Source of the DNA: Alnus glutinosa | Lineage: Eukaryota > Streptophyta > Magnoliopsida > Fagales > Betulaceae | Reading direction: 5' to 3' | Length of the DNA stretch: 64,000 bases | NCBI RefSeq assembly: GCF_958979055.1 | Contig: NC_084898.1 | Span: 320,001-384,000 of the forward strand | Part shown: positions 24,780 through 36,270 of the stretch, in pieces | Layout of the letters: each line of letters opens with the position of its first letter | Position numbering within the stretch: the stretch's first letter is position 1 | Made by a program: the position numbers and the translations under genes | The notes under the pieces: generated by a model | Told to the model about the DNA's origin: nothing | The model's database searches: none | The model's input: the letters and a program-made list of their open reading frames with translations, nothing else

Positions 24780-26918
24780 TTTTGAGTAAATATGTTTATA
24801 GTAGATGGATCCAATAACCTCCTTAATCGCATATATAAGTTTTGCAACCAACACTCTTGTTAATTAGCTTTAACCTCCGTTTATTTTGGTGTAAAATGTT
24901 TTCTATCGAAAAATAATTTTTATTGAACATATTTTTGGGAATTTGGCGCGTACAAAAAATTACAAATATATTTTATATTTTCATTCAATTAACCTATAAA
25001 AAATCATTTGTTTTTCACAACATAAAAATATTAATATTAAATATTTTTTTTTTAAAAAAAAATAACCCAATAATTTGAGTTCTGATTGTGATTTTGTGAA
25101 GGCTTGTTGATGGTCTAACAAGGGTCAGGGGGTAGTTTAATGGTAGTCCAGCGGTTTGAGAATGAAAAACTTAAACTTAAAAAATTATTTAAGAAATTTA
25201 AAAATTGAAATTATTTATTGAAACTTTTTTTTTTGTCAAACTAAAATTATTTTTAATCGCACCAAAAAATATTAAAAAATATTTTTTGTGAAAATAACCA
25301 GTTGCATCTTGATTTGGGGTCGGAAATGAGTATAATTAAAGTGTCTTGATTGATTACAAGAGTGCACAACATCTGCGCTTGTCGTAAAAGTAACATTTTT
25401 CATAATTAAATGGTGAATGACGTTAAGGGGTGATATCATCCTGATTACATCATGCACGATGAGGATTTGACGTGCTAATGGTGTTCCTTACCCTGAGCTG
25501 TCCACGCAATAAACAAATCCGGGACATTTGTTTAGAGGGTAAATCTGTTCTTTTGCTAAACTTTCTCGTATTTATTGTCTAAATTAGACACAATCTGACG
25601 TCAAATTACTAAAAATAGGTTTAGGGTTAAGGCCAGCAAAGCAATAAAGAACAAAAGCAGCAGCAAAATTATAAGCATTTTTTTTTTTTTAATTTTTAAT
25701 TTTTTGTAAATACAACTTCATTTCACAACAGCAGGATAACAAAATTAAGGCAGTAAGGTGGGCTCCCCAACAATGAACCCAAAACTGATATAACTTAGCA
25801 AAAAACAATAACCTAGCAAAGGAATAAGAGAATTTTCAATCCCAAATAATGCTCCGTTTGTTTTGGTGTAAAATGATTTCTGGAAAATGATTTCGATATT
25901 TTACAGTGTTTGGTAGGGGCAAAAATAATAGTAAACGAAAATCATTTTCGGTTTAACCGTAAAACCTTCTTTAATTTTTAGAAAAACAATTTTCTGTTTT
26001 AAAAACCGTAAATTTTCAATATTTTCTAATCAGATCTTGAAATTGATTGGTACGTACGTACCTTTACAACTCTTCATGATCGACACAAAGACTTCAATTC
26101 AAACAATTATTCAAAAGAAAGACGCGTACGCTGTCTCCCGCTCATGTCCGGACGTGAATCGAAACCGTTGGAATTAAAGGAATGTTCTGCTTTTTTAGTT
26201 GTTCTATTCGGTGATAAAGCTAATTATAGATTTTGTTAATTAATAGTTCCAAATCAAAGGTCCTAGCATCATGATTTCGATCTTGACGGCTACAATATTC
26301 TTTTGAAAATATGGTGTGAATGCAAGCTTGCATGGGCCAATATTGCGAATTCCAATGGGCAGAGCGAATCAACAAGTCAGAAAGTATCGTCCTTAACCTG
26401 TCAATGAGCACGTTGTATTTCACAACATCTAATAATTAACGATGGTGGATGGATGGCAATAGGCAAAGAATTCAGCATCACCACTTGCTAATTAAGACCT
26501 AATTAACCTCATTATCGGGCTACACCTGAGTAAACAATGTACCTCACTAAAATACGTGAATTAGATGCCATTTTTGACTATAATCGTGCCCTATTAGAGA
26601 ACGATACTAATTAACCAATGCCATACATAAGGAGAGCACTTCGTCAAAGACTCTATTTCTTAATCATTCTTACTAAGTGCGATCAAATAGATGATCAACG
26701 TGAATGCCATGCATGTGGTTCCTTTCTTTTGATCAAACGCCACATTACCATACTAAATAAGTATATAAATAGTCACATTAATTTACACAACCTAAATGTG
26801 AATCGTGTGGAGAATTTTTTTTATTTGTTAAAATAGATTTACATCGGCCCAAACTAGTCGACAATAGTAATTGCTCTCTTTTTGTTTGTTTTAGTTTTCA
26901 AAAAGCTATTAAATGACG
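24780..26918. other. Intergenic, fragments of GTTTGTTTTGGTGTAAAATG repeats
   Basis: Two blocks begin CCGTTTRTTTTGGTGTAAAATG-like (near 24887 and 25854) and contain AAAATNATTTTCGG-type arms, with a third relic near 23805. They look like decayed inverted-repeat elements. The block at about 25678-25855 has a T-rich start and AACCTAGCAAAGG, similar to the right edge of this window (63860 on), and may be a minus-strand LINE tail. No gene was recognised. Confidence 0.4.
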
Positions 26919-26940
26919 CAGGGACGGACCTGCATAGGGG

Positions 26941-26974
<34 letters not shown>

Positions 26975-27134
26975 TGGCCCCCCAAGCCCCAAAATTTTTC
27001 CCCAAAATAAAAAATTTCAAAAAAATAAAATAAAATTTTACCCCCTAATTTTTTAATTTTTTAAGTTTTTTTCCCTCAAAAATTTTTGTTTTCAATTTGG
27101 CCCCTCTATTTTTACAAGCCTGAGTCCACCACTG
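26919..27134. mobile_element. hAT-like short element with long G-run, exact 8-bp TSD
   Basis: The ends CAGGGACGGACCTGCATAG and (inverted) CAGTGGTGGACTCAGGCTTG are flanked by AAATGACG on both sides. A G-run (about 26944-26972) is followed by GGCCTGGCCCCCCAAGCCCC. It is 216 bp and noncoding. An 8-bp duplication with CAGNG ends fits hAT. Confidence 0.75.
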
Positions 27135-28800
27135 AAATGACGTGCCATCTGCCATCCGTGGCCCATAGATATTTATAAAGAAAAGTAGTGACAACGGATC
27201 CATATTTTGAATGAGAGATGTATATATACATCTACTTTTTAAAAATTAAAAAAAAAATAATTATAAATTTTTTATTTTATTTTATTTTTTATATAAAATT
27301 GATAAGAGATGCGTAAAAGATAAAAACCAAACATTTTTCATTTTGAATTAACACATGAATTTTGGATATCTGGCTGATATGCAGTTGTTTCTTTTTTTTT
27401 TTCAATGGCTTAAACTTAATTTAATATATATATATATAAGAGTAAAATTAAATCAAGACCATTAAAAAAATTATAGCATATATGCTTGTTTTGTTTTTAG
27501 CACCTAAGTCATATCATTGATTTTTACTAATACATTATATATTGAGTTATATAACAATCGTATAATAGTTTAGAAAATAGTAATACTCAAATTTTATCCG
27601 CTTGTAAATTTGGTCGAGTTTAAGTTACTAATTTGTTGTTGAAAAAAATTTAATTTATCACCTGCTATCTAATTGTATTTAGTTTTTGAAAAATAATTAT
27701 GACTCCTAACAGATAAAATCAACTGTAAAACATGCAACCAAAATATAAAGCGAAAAAGTAAAGGGCACGGATATTTTGGTTACGAAGTGAAAATTCTTTG
27801 CACCAAAGAGAAAAATCACTCATGGACAGCCAAACTCAAGAAATCAACTATTCAGAAGAAAAAGATAGTCACAAGATAGTAGTATTCACAAACCCTTTTG
27901 TAGTAGTCGTACCTTGAACTCTGACACGTTCTTATACGTGAATGTCTTTCAACCAGACCTCCTGTTTAAATAGTTCTTCAATAGATTCCTTTAACTTAGA
28001 GCTCCTCTCTAAGTTAAACTTCAAACGGTTGAATCAATATAACAAAATAAAACTTTAAGAGAGTGAGCACTTCTAACAATTTCTGCCTAAACACCATTTC
28101 TTATCACAATAAGAATTCAGTAATGGAATTCTTAAAATTACATAGCCTATGAGCTTCTTTAAGTAGGCTTCAGAAATCCTAATTCTACTTAAACTTGGAT
28201 TTGCATAGGCGGCGTCCAGACTTGGTCTAGCGTCAGAACTTGCAACTAAAACTTCGAGTAATTACTGAAGCACGTCCAGACTTGCAACCCTAGCGTCCGG
28301 ACGGTTGCATGAAGTACTTCCACTGTTAGCAGTCATCGCATCAGCGTCTGGACCTTCTTGCAGACGAATGCTCTATGTGGCTCACGTCTGCTGGGCCGTC
28401 CAGACTCCTTCCAGACTCCTTCCAGACTTTTGCTCTCGGAGTTCAGCGTCTGCTAAACCGTTCGGACCTGCAAAGGACTCTGAGTCCTTAAGATGGGCGT
28501 CCGGATTCTGGCATCTGGGTGTTCAGAAAGGCTGTAGGGAAAACCGACTTTCTGAGTTGTAAAGTCTCAAGAATATTTTATTCAACAAGAAATTCTCTTC
28601 TTAGGGATATGCTATGCATATACTTCCTTGTTCAGCTCTTTTCATATTAGAATTAAATTCTATAACAAATTTTTTGGATTCACAGTATTCTTATTATAGA
28701 AGTTCCTGATATGAAAACATTTTTATCAAACAAAATGTAGCAAATTAAAATAAACCAACAATTTTAAATAATTTAAAGGCAATTTGGCAAGAACCCAATA
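27135..28800. other. Intergenic, includes a block with repeated CGTCYRGAC motifs
   Basis: About 27740-28600 looks like part of a dispersed repeat of unknown class. It contains several short variants of CGTCCGGAC or CGTCCAGAC between about 28208 and 28510. A plus-strand frame over it has no recognised relative and is probably incidental. Confidence 0.35.
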
Positions 28801-29057
28801 ACCTTGTTTGGTAAGGGAGTGTAGGTTAGAGGTAATAGTAAAAAATGATAGATGTGAATCATGTGATATAAAGTAAAAATGATTTATATAGAAAAATGAA
28901 AAAGTTTTGTATTATAGTAAATTTTTTTTATTTAAATAGTAATAAAAAATTATTGATATGATATAAAGTAATAATATTTTAAAATTATTTGTGTTTGAAA
29001 AAAGTTAAAAGGGGGAGGGGAGAGAAAATTTTCTCACCAACTCCTGCCAAACAAGCC
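28801..29057. mobile_element. MITE with CCTTGTTTGG termini
   Basis: The left end ACCTTGTTTGGTAAGGGAG and inverted right end GGCTTGTTTGGCAGGAG enclose GATATAAAGTAAAAATGA-type internal repeats. These are shared with 31701-32104. No clear target duplication was found. Confidence 0.5.
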
Positions 29058-30265
29058 CAACATGTACTTGAGGAACTATCATCTTATTACACATGTGAAA
29101 ATGAATTGGCAATTTGTGGGATTCTTCATGCATTACAGCTAAGCTGCACATCAGCAAATTGGGTTTTTTTTCGTAATAGGAGGCACCGTCGTGGACAAGT
29201 GTCCACCATGCCGAAGTTATGTAAAATTTGGCTTCCTTTTCCTAGCCGGTCGGTTCACGTAATTAAACAAGTTAGGATTTTACTAGCCTGTTGTTTTCGT
29301 GTCATCACACGTCTGGCCAAGAAATCATTTCATTATTGTTGTACGGCATTCTGATCAGAAGAATATTGCCAGTCCCGAATTCATGACGTTCGCGGTTGAT
29401 GTCATTCTAACTACATCATGTACAGTACGTCATGTCGTCATCTTTTTCTATTCTATGTCCTACCACCTGGCCCGGCCGCCTGTCCTGGCCTTGCCGACCG
29501 GTCGAAACGAGCAATCCAATCTATCTTAAGCAAATAAGCAATGACGCCATGATGGTGAGGTCGGCAGAGATGGACTACTTCAACAAGGGTTACGTATATC
29601 TTTGAGTATACGTAACTTGATAAATTATTTAAGAAGTCACGAGCACATAAGAGACAAGAGTTATAATAATACTTGTTCCATCTCTACCTATATGATAAGG
29701 TTGGCCCCATCAGTATGATGCCAATGTTTTTGGAGGCTTCCTTGACACGTGTATATGCAAATTAAAGGAGTTGTTGTTAACTACAGAAGGGCTTTTTGCT
29801 GGTGGCACTCATACTCTTGTTATTGGTATAAAAATAGAGAAAAAATGTATAATGTTTAGATTTTTTTTTTTTTTTTTTTAAATAGAATATTGTATGTAAT
29901 CAAATAATCAATGAATGATGTAGCAAAAACAAGGCTTTGACATATAAACGTATGTCATAAGTTAAACTTTCTTAATTGTGTTTTTATTTCATGTTTTAAT
30001 TTCCTTAAATTATTATATGATTTTATATAAATGAGTGTAAAGAATAACATTAATTTATTCCTAAAAGATTGATTCAACTAGAGGTATCTCTGTTGTATTT
30101 CATTTTTGTCTTTTACTTGGCTATTTTCTTTCTTTTGTCGGATGAATGCTAGACATCCAAACACTTTTTTTTTTTCTTTTTTTTTTTCCAGAATTTAGTT
30201 CCAACCTGATGTGTCACAATCCCATAAGACCTATCATTTTGAAAAATGTGCCACAATCTCATAAG
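29058..30265. other. Intergenic, no gene seen
   Basis: AT-rich with homopolymer T runs at 29860 and 30166. Overlapping plus-strand frames near 28989-29529 have no recognised domain. Confidence 0.5.
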
Positions 30266-30273
30266 ATTGTGAT

Positions 30274-30434
30274 CAGAGGGCGAAGCCGGCTTTTAGACTT
30301 TGGGGAGGTAAAATTGAAAAAATAATAATTTGGAGGGGGCCAAAACTAAAAAACTAAACAAAAATTTAAGGGTAAAATTTATTTATTTTTGGGAAACCTT
30401 TGGCTTGGGGGGCTAAAGTGTAGCTCCACCCCTG
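30274..30434. mobile_element. 161-bp hAT-like element, 8-bp TSD with one mismatch
   Basis: Left end CAGAGGGCGAAGCCGGC and inverted right end CAGGGGTGGAGCTACAC are flanked by ATTGTGAT and ATTGTGAC. No coding capacity. Confidence 0.6.
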
Positions 30435-30442
30435 ATTGTGAC

Positions 30443-31141
30443 ATATCAAATTGAAATCAAATTCTATAAAAAAAAAAATGTTAAAATGTCAAGTATTTCT
30501 CATTTTTATAAAGAAAAATGATACAGTGGGATCATCAGACGCTACACGCAACAATAAAATATAGTTCAAATGATAAACTTCAGAACCAAAATTCAACAAA
30601 TTCGACAAATCTGTTTCGGATAATTAATAATAACACGACTCTTTAGGTTACTAGGTATGCATTAGAACTAGTAAAACAAAACTTTTTAATTAATATTCTA
30701 TTATAATCAGATTTGGAAATTGATATGGCACCTCTTCATCTCTTCCTAATTGATTTAATAGTCTTCTTACCTTTTCCTCACCTTAATTTGTCACCAACTT
30801 ATTGGCTTACTGGTCTCATCTTATTTCTTTATTTATTTTTGCAAATTCATCTTGTTAATTAAATTGCAGTAATTTTTGACTGACAATTACATTGGCTCTA
30901 GATCTTAACTTAATTATTTTTTGATCGTTTACTAATCTTATAAAAGAGAAGGGATGGGTGGATCGACCACTTTACGTACTTTCTCATGGGTGAGAAGGAA
31001 GTCAACCATCCCAATTTATTTTGAGTTAGTTGACCCCCCACCCCAATGAGATGGTCGTTCCTTCGAGGACACCCAATAATTTAAAAATATGTTGGAGGTG
31101 ATTAGACCCCCACAAAAACTGGCTTACAATGAAAGTACGTG

Positions 31142-31182
<41 letters not shown>

Positions 31183-31700
31183 GATTGTATTTAAACAATG
31201 CAGAAAACTTAAGATCATAACATTCCTCTATGATTCTTGATGTGACTTATTTTTAGTTGTTCATAAAAAATAAATAGCTGAAATTTATAGAATTATAGGC
31301 CAGATCTCAATCCGAATTTGAGAAGCGATTGAGTAATGCTATTTAGTAAATTGTTGTATAACTATTATACAATTAAAATGATGCAAGAATAAAAATCAGT
31401 ACTCATTTATATATATTTTTAAAAGTGTTAATCTAATAATTAATTTCGATCAAGTAGCATGGCAATCGCGTAATAGATAATTAAACAACATTACTCTTTA
31501 GAAGCTCTCCAATAAAAAATTAATTTCTCAACGTGGGTTATGAACCTTCAAATGGCGTAACATTTGCTATAACTTCATATATACTTCTTAAACACCACAT
31601 GTTTTCCGCACGAAAATAAAGAAGAAGGAGAAGGATAAAGAAATTATAAAAGAAGATTCTAGATTTCATTGGAATTGACGAGAAATATTAGAAAAAGTAA
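30443..31700. other. Intergenic, no gene seen
   Basis: AT-rich spacer with (AT)n at about 31144-31178. A possible GAGTAATGCT/AACATTACTC inverted-repeat relic lies at about 31333-31497, with no convincing target duplication. Confidence 0.5.
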
Positions 31701-32104
31701 GGCCTTGTTCGGTAATTTTCTTTTAGAGAAATTCTTTTTAATAAAAATAAAATGTAATTGCCGTGATATAAAATAAAAAATAAAAAAAAATTAAGTTTTT
31801 TTATAAAGGAATGAAAAAGTTCAGTTTTGTAATGATTTTTTTTATTATTTGAATAGTTATAGAAATGATTAATGTGATATAAAGTAAAAAGAATTTGTAT
31901 AAAAAAGTGAAAAAGTTTTATACCGTAGTGTATTTTTTTTTATTTGAATAGTAATAAAAAATTATTAATGTAAAATAAATAGTAAAAAAAATTAAAATGT
32001 TTTAATGTAAATTATTTTTAAAAAATGTAAATTGTTTTTTTGAAAATGGTTATCCCTAACAGACGCACTGCTATCCACTAATCAAACACATGCCAAACAA
32101 GGCC
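31701..32104. mobile_element. 404-bp MITE with GGCCTTGTT termini in the DMR6-like promoter
   Basis: The left end GGCCTTGTTCGGTAA and inverted right end GGCCTTGTTTGGCA enclose tandem-like GATATAAAGTAAAAAGAAT blocks shared with 28801-29057 and 23430-23640. It ends 171 bp before the start codon of the downstream gene. No exact target duplication was seen, so the superfamily is not assigned. Confidence 0.6.
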
Positions 32105-32186
32105 ATGCTTGGAAGATGCACTGGATCTCTCCTATCGTCACGCCTACGTAGGAAAGGCGATGTCATTCGCGGGCCCCACTCATTTG

Positions 32187-32200
32187 CTATAAAGTATAAA
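32187..32200 (+). promoter_or_regulatory. TATA box region of the DMR6-like gene
   Basis: CTATAAAG is followed at once by TATAAA, 75-88 bp upstream of the ATG. This leaves room for a start site near 32220 and a leader of about 50 nt. It lies just downstream of the MITE at 31701-32104. Confidence 0.6.
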
Positions 32201-32274
32201 TGCAAATGGGTCGTCACCTCAGCTTGACAACTCAGAACTGAGACCAGAAATTGGCAGATTAGCTTAGCAAAAAC

Positions 32275-33757
32275 ATGGCCAGCACTAAGCTATTGCTAAC
32301 CGACCTAGTATCAGGCGTCAGCCATGTTCCCTCAAGCTACATCCGGCCAATCTCCGACCGGCCAAATCTCTCCGACGTTCAGACATCAGAGGTCTCCATT
32401 CCTCTCATCGATCTCCAGGGCCTCCATGGCTCCAACCACTCTGATACTGTCAAACAGATTGGCCAAGCATGCCAACACCATGGTTTCTTTCAGGTACCAA
32501 TTTGTTGTATATTTGAAGTCCAATATTGATTATTCTATCTTACGATTACATGCACCATGATATATGAACCTTCTTCTTATAATCCATGAGTTGTCAATTT
32601 GTCAGGTTAAAAACCATGGAATACCAGAGACATTGATCAATAAAATCATGCGTACATCAAGAGACTTTTTCCGGTTGCCAGAGAGTGAGAGGTTGAAGAA
32701 TTACTCAGATGACCCTTCCAAGACAACCAGGCTTTCCACTAGTTTCAATGTTAAGACCGAAAAGGTGTCAAACTGGAGGGATTTCTTAAGACTCCATTGC
32801 TATCCTCTCGAGGACTATGTTCACGACTGGCCTTCAAACCCTCCATCCTTTAGGTAATTGCTCTGCTATATATCATGATAAATTAATTATCGTTTGTGGT
32901 CAAGATTTTGAATAATTATTCTGATTGCAGCTTGTTGTATTGTATTTTTGTATAGGGAGGAGGTGGCAGAGTACTGCACCAGTGTTAGAGGGTTGGTGCT
33001 AAGACTGCTTGAGGCCATATCGGAGAGCTTAGGCCTTGAAAGAGACTACATTGGAAAGGCTCTAGGGAAGCATGCCCAACATATGGCGATGAATTATTAT
33101 CCACCCTGTCCGCAGCCAGAGCTTACCTACGGATTGCCTGGCCATACTGACCCTAATTTAATCACAATTCTTCTTCAGGATGATGTTCCTGGATTGCAGG
33201 TCTTAAGCAATGGCAAGTGGATTGCCGTTAATCCTATTTCAAACACCTTCATTGTCAACATCGGTGATCAAATGCAGGTAAAATCACACTCAGTTGCCCC
33301 TGTAATCCGGCAGGCAATTGCGAGAAGTCTCGATGAGGCTCACCTGGCCGAATAGGTATTCGGGCCGATAGGCCTTGTCGGAAGCCTCTCACAATTGCAG
33401 TCGAGCACTAGATTGCAGCCAATTTCGATCTGCCTTTTTATCTAAACAGATTGGATTTGTCATCAGTTGGCAAGGCATGATGTTAATCTTTGGTTTTTGT
33501 ATCAGGTTATTAGCAACGATCGATACAAGAGTGTGCTCCATCGCGCTGTTGTGAACAGCAACAAGGAGCGGATATCCATCCCAACGTTCTACTGTCCATC
33601 ATATGATGCTGCAGTAGAGCCTGCTAAGGAGTTGATCAGCGACGAGCAGCCGGCAGTGTATAGAAAGTTTACCTACGGAGAATACTATGAGAAATTTTGG
33701 AACAGAGGCCTTGCAACCCAAACCTGTTTAGACATGTTCAAAGCATCTAGTGCTTGA
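32275..33757 (+). CDS. DMR6-like 2-oxoglutarate/Fe(II) oxygenase (four exons)
   Basis: Exons are 32275-32493, 32606-32853, 32956-33277 and 33506-33757, all with GT-AG introns, giving 346 residues, the normal size. The family uses Fe(II), 2-oxoglutarate and O2 in the cytosol. DMR6 and DLO proteins hydroxylate salicylic acid and restrain immunity. The N-terminal DIOX_N part has VSIPLIDLQGL and QHHGFFQVKNHGIP. The catalytic domain has the DMR6-typical MNYYPPCPQPELTYGLPGHT and then DPNLITILLQD. Iron ligands are H219, D221 and H275, and the 2-oxoglutarate-binding pair is R285-x-S287. No key residue is missing. Exon 2 to exon 3 splits an Arg codon (AG|G). Whether it is DMR6, DLO1/2 or a flavone synthase-like paralogue needs a phylogeny. 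Promoter spacing is short, with a MITE ending 171 bp upstream. Confidence 0.92.
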
Positions 33758-34231
33758 CCTATTACGCTGTTGTTAATTCGTTGTGTACTCTTCTCCGATC
33801 CGTTCTAATGGAATTTCTGGTTCTCTTTCTCTGCACCCGTGAACATTAATTGGCTGAAGACTCGACCAATATGTTATTCATTCAGTTTGTAGGACTAGGG
33901 ATAATGCCTTAAATGCTACTTTCATTTGTATTACGTTTTTGCTTATTAATAAAAAAAACAGTTGCTTATTTTATGAATTTTATTAGAAAATTGGACATAT
34001 CTTTGTATAAGAAATATGTGTGTCACCTTGATATATTTAAAGGTGAAATCTTTCATTGTCAAAGTCCTGTTTTGTTAGGTGATCGGTATAGCATTGTGGA
34101 ACGCTACCTCAATATAAAATATATAATCACTTTGATTTTAATAACAGAAATATGAAATATTTTCTTAAGATAAATTTAATGAGAATGGATTAGTCTAAAT
34201 CATTTGACAAAATATTTTAATAAGGAGTTAC
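33758..34231. other. 3' flank of the DMR6-like gene and spacer
   Basis: Contains the 3' UTR; an ATTAATAAAAAAAAC block near 33945 may serve polyadenylation. No other gene is seen. GTTAC at 34227-34231 abuts the LTR-like sequence that follows. Confidence 0.5.
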
Positions 34232-34660
34232 TGTTCGGGAAAATATTAGTCTCCTCGGTCCATGAGGCCCATCGAAATTATTTGGACCCGGTCAGCAGAC
34301 CCGACCGGAACAACTGACCCGAATACACTGCAACGTTCGAGATCGCGGTTGTCTCGAAACCACCCAGGATCCAAGGGATACGAATCACAAATATTTTGCT
34401 CCGACACGTGTGACCGCAATCACTCCAAAGAGGTTATGGATCCTGAAAGATCCGTACACCCGAGTCATGTGGTGACGGATCCCGAAAGATCCGTACTCCC
34501 GAGCTCACATCTCCAACAACTGCAAATCCCTAGAAATCAGGAATTCTTGGAGCAATCTAATTGCACCAGAACCTCTACAAATACAAAAGAATATCAAGTA
34601 TCAAAGGGCACTCGATCTCTCTAAAAAATTATTATGAATACTCTCTCAAATCGTCTACAA
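34232..34660 (+). mobile_element. Truncated LTR-like fragment
   Basis: Begins TGTTCGGGAAAATATTAG, similar in style to the solo LTR at 24009. It holds a CTACAAATACAAAAG promoter-like block and the typical ACTCGATCTCTC leader. A partly repeated block AGATCCGTACNCCCGAG occurs near 34450-34502. It breaks off near 34660 where the minus-strand LTR unit starts. The left flank is GTTAC. The truncated-LTR reading is an inference from composition and end motif. Confidence 0.5.
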
Positions 34661-34743
34661 GTCGCTCAGCCAACATATGGCACATACCTCATAATATGCA
34701 CCTGATAATCAAAGTTACATCTAACAGCGAAATATAATAATTA

Positions 34744-35393
34744 GGGAAAATTGCACTGTTGGTCCCTGTGGTATGCCATAATTATTTTTTACTCCCTATA
34801 GTTTAAAAAATTACTGGGAGGTCCTCGTAGTATATAATAATTACAAATCGATCCTTGGCGTCAAATTCTGTTAAATTTTTTAACAGATTCTGTCAAATGC
34901 CACGTCAGCGACACGTGTCGCCATCTTATGGCGACACGTGTCCATCTTAATAAATAAATAAAAATTTATTAAAAAATAAATAAAAATACTTTTTTTTTTA
35001 AAAAAAAAAAATATCAAAAAAAAAAAAAAACTGAACGGGTGGCTTGGCCACCCATTTGGGGGTGGCCTGGCCGCCCCCAGCCACTGGGGGTGGCCGCGTG
35101 CCACCCCCAGAGGCCGCAGGGGGTGGCGCGCGGCCACCCCCAAGCCACAGGGGGTGGCCTTCGGGCCACCCCTGGAAGATCCGGGGGTGGCGCGCGGCCA
35201 CCCCCAAGCCACAGGGGGTGGCCTTCGGGCCACCCCTGGAAGATCCGGGGGTGGCGCGCAGCCACCCCAGTGGCCTGGGGGTGGCCGCGCGCCACCCCGG
35301 AGTTGTCTGGGGGTGGCGCGCGGCCACCCCCAGTTGCCTGGGTTGGCCATCGGGCCACCCCCTGTGGCTTGGGGGTGGCCAAGCCACCCGTTC

Positions 35394-35427
<34 letters not shown>

Positions 35428-35653
35428 AAAGTATTTTTATTTATTTTTTAATAAATTTATATTTTTTTATTAAGATGGACACGTGTCGCTGACGTGGCAT
35501 TTGACGGAATCTGTTAAAAAATTTAACAGAATTTGACGCCAGGGATCGATTTGTAATTATTGCATACCACAAGGATCTCCCAGTAATTTTTTAAACCACA
35601 GGGAGTAAAAAATAATTATGGAATATCACAGGGACCAACGATGCAATTTTCCC
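34744..35653. mobile_element. Mutator-like foldback element A, 910 bp, exact 9-bp TSD
   Basis: Ends GGGAAAATTGCACTG and (inverted) GGGAAAATTGCATCG are flanked by TAATAATTA on both sides. Arms of about 290 bp carry TCTGTTAAATTTTTTAACAG and CGACACGTGTCGC palindromes and A/T runs. The core (about 35034-35395) is built of GGGGGTGGC and GCCACCCC blocks and begins and ends with the same inverted CTGAACGGGTGGCTTGGCCA. A 64-bp core unit is tandemly repeated (about 35125-35252). All frames through the core remain open for lack of stops, so they are not genes. No transposase is present. Confidence 0.88.
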
Positions 35654-36270
35654 TAATAATTAATGTGTAGCGAAATACATATCAAAAGCGAAAATATACC
35701 TAATACATAGCATTTAATTACAATAAAAGCTATTTCCAAGTCTATCTATTTAAGCCTTATGAAATATATTACACTAATTACATACTAAAATACAGGCTTA
35801 ATAAATACATATGTCACGTAGGACATGAGCCATAAATAAAATACTCAAAAAAATACGGACTACCGATGAGTCCGTGACTTATGACTGTCACGATGTACTC
35901 CAATCATAGCATTTCATACGCTAGGTGAACGAGTCAATATCTATATCCGCAAAACCTGCAACCAAAGCATCAATATCTGCATGGTTGCGGGGGTTGCTGC
36001 ATTCACACAGGTTGAATTATGAATTCACCGTCTTAACATAAATAAATACGCTAAGACCTTAGAGGTATACTATTCACTGAGTTTTCGCAAAGAACCGACT
36101 TTCTTTTCTAGTATTGCGTATACTATAATAGCTACCAATTTTATAAACTTTTGTTTGAAAAACTCTCATAGTTGATACAGCATACACCGAATAATAGAAA
36201 ATATTTAAAGCATACTATGTAGCTGTGAACATATATAGAAGTTCTAGTCATCCCACCTTAGAAGCTTCTA

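Noticed and set aside
28059-28070. AGAGAGTGAGCAC resembling the 3' half of miR156
   Set aside because: The 5' half does not match and no complementary arm able to form a precursor hairpin was seen nearby.
31333-31497. GAGTAATGCT/AACATTACTC inverted repeat as another MITE
   Set aside because: Ends match only over about ten bases and the flanks give no target duplication, so it was left as a possible relic.
33278-33505. Open reading through exon 3 into intron 3 of the DMR6-like gene
   Set aside because: The GT-AG junction at 33277/33506 restores the conserved DQMQ-VISNDRYKSVLHR sequence; the read-through peptide is not conserved.
34880-35492. Several overlapping frames of 110-156 codons on both strands
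   Set aside because: They run through the GGGTGGCC core of foldback element A. The repeat lacks stops in every frame, and the peptides are just repeat translations (ARPPP, GVARGHP).
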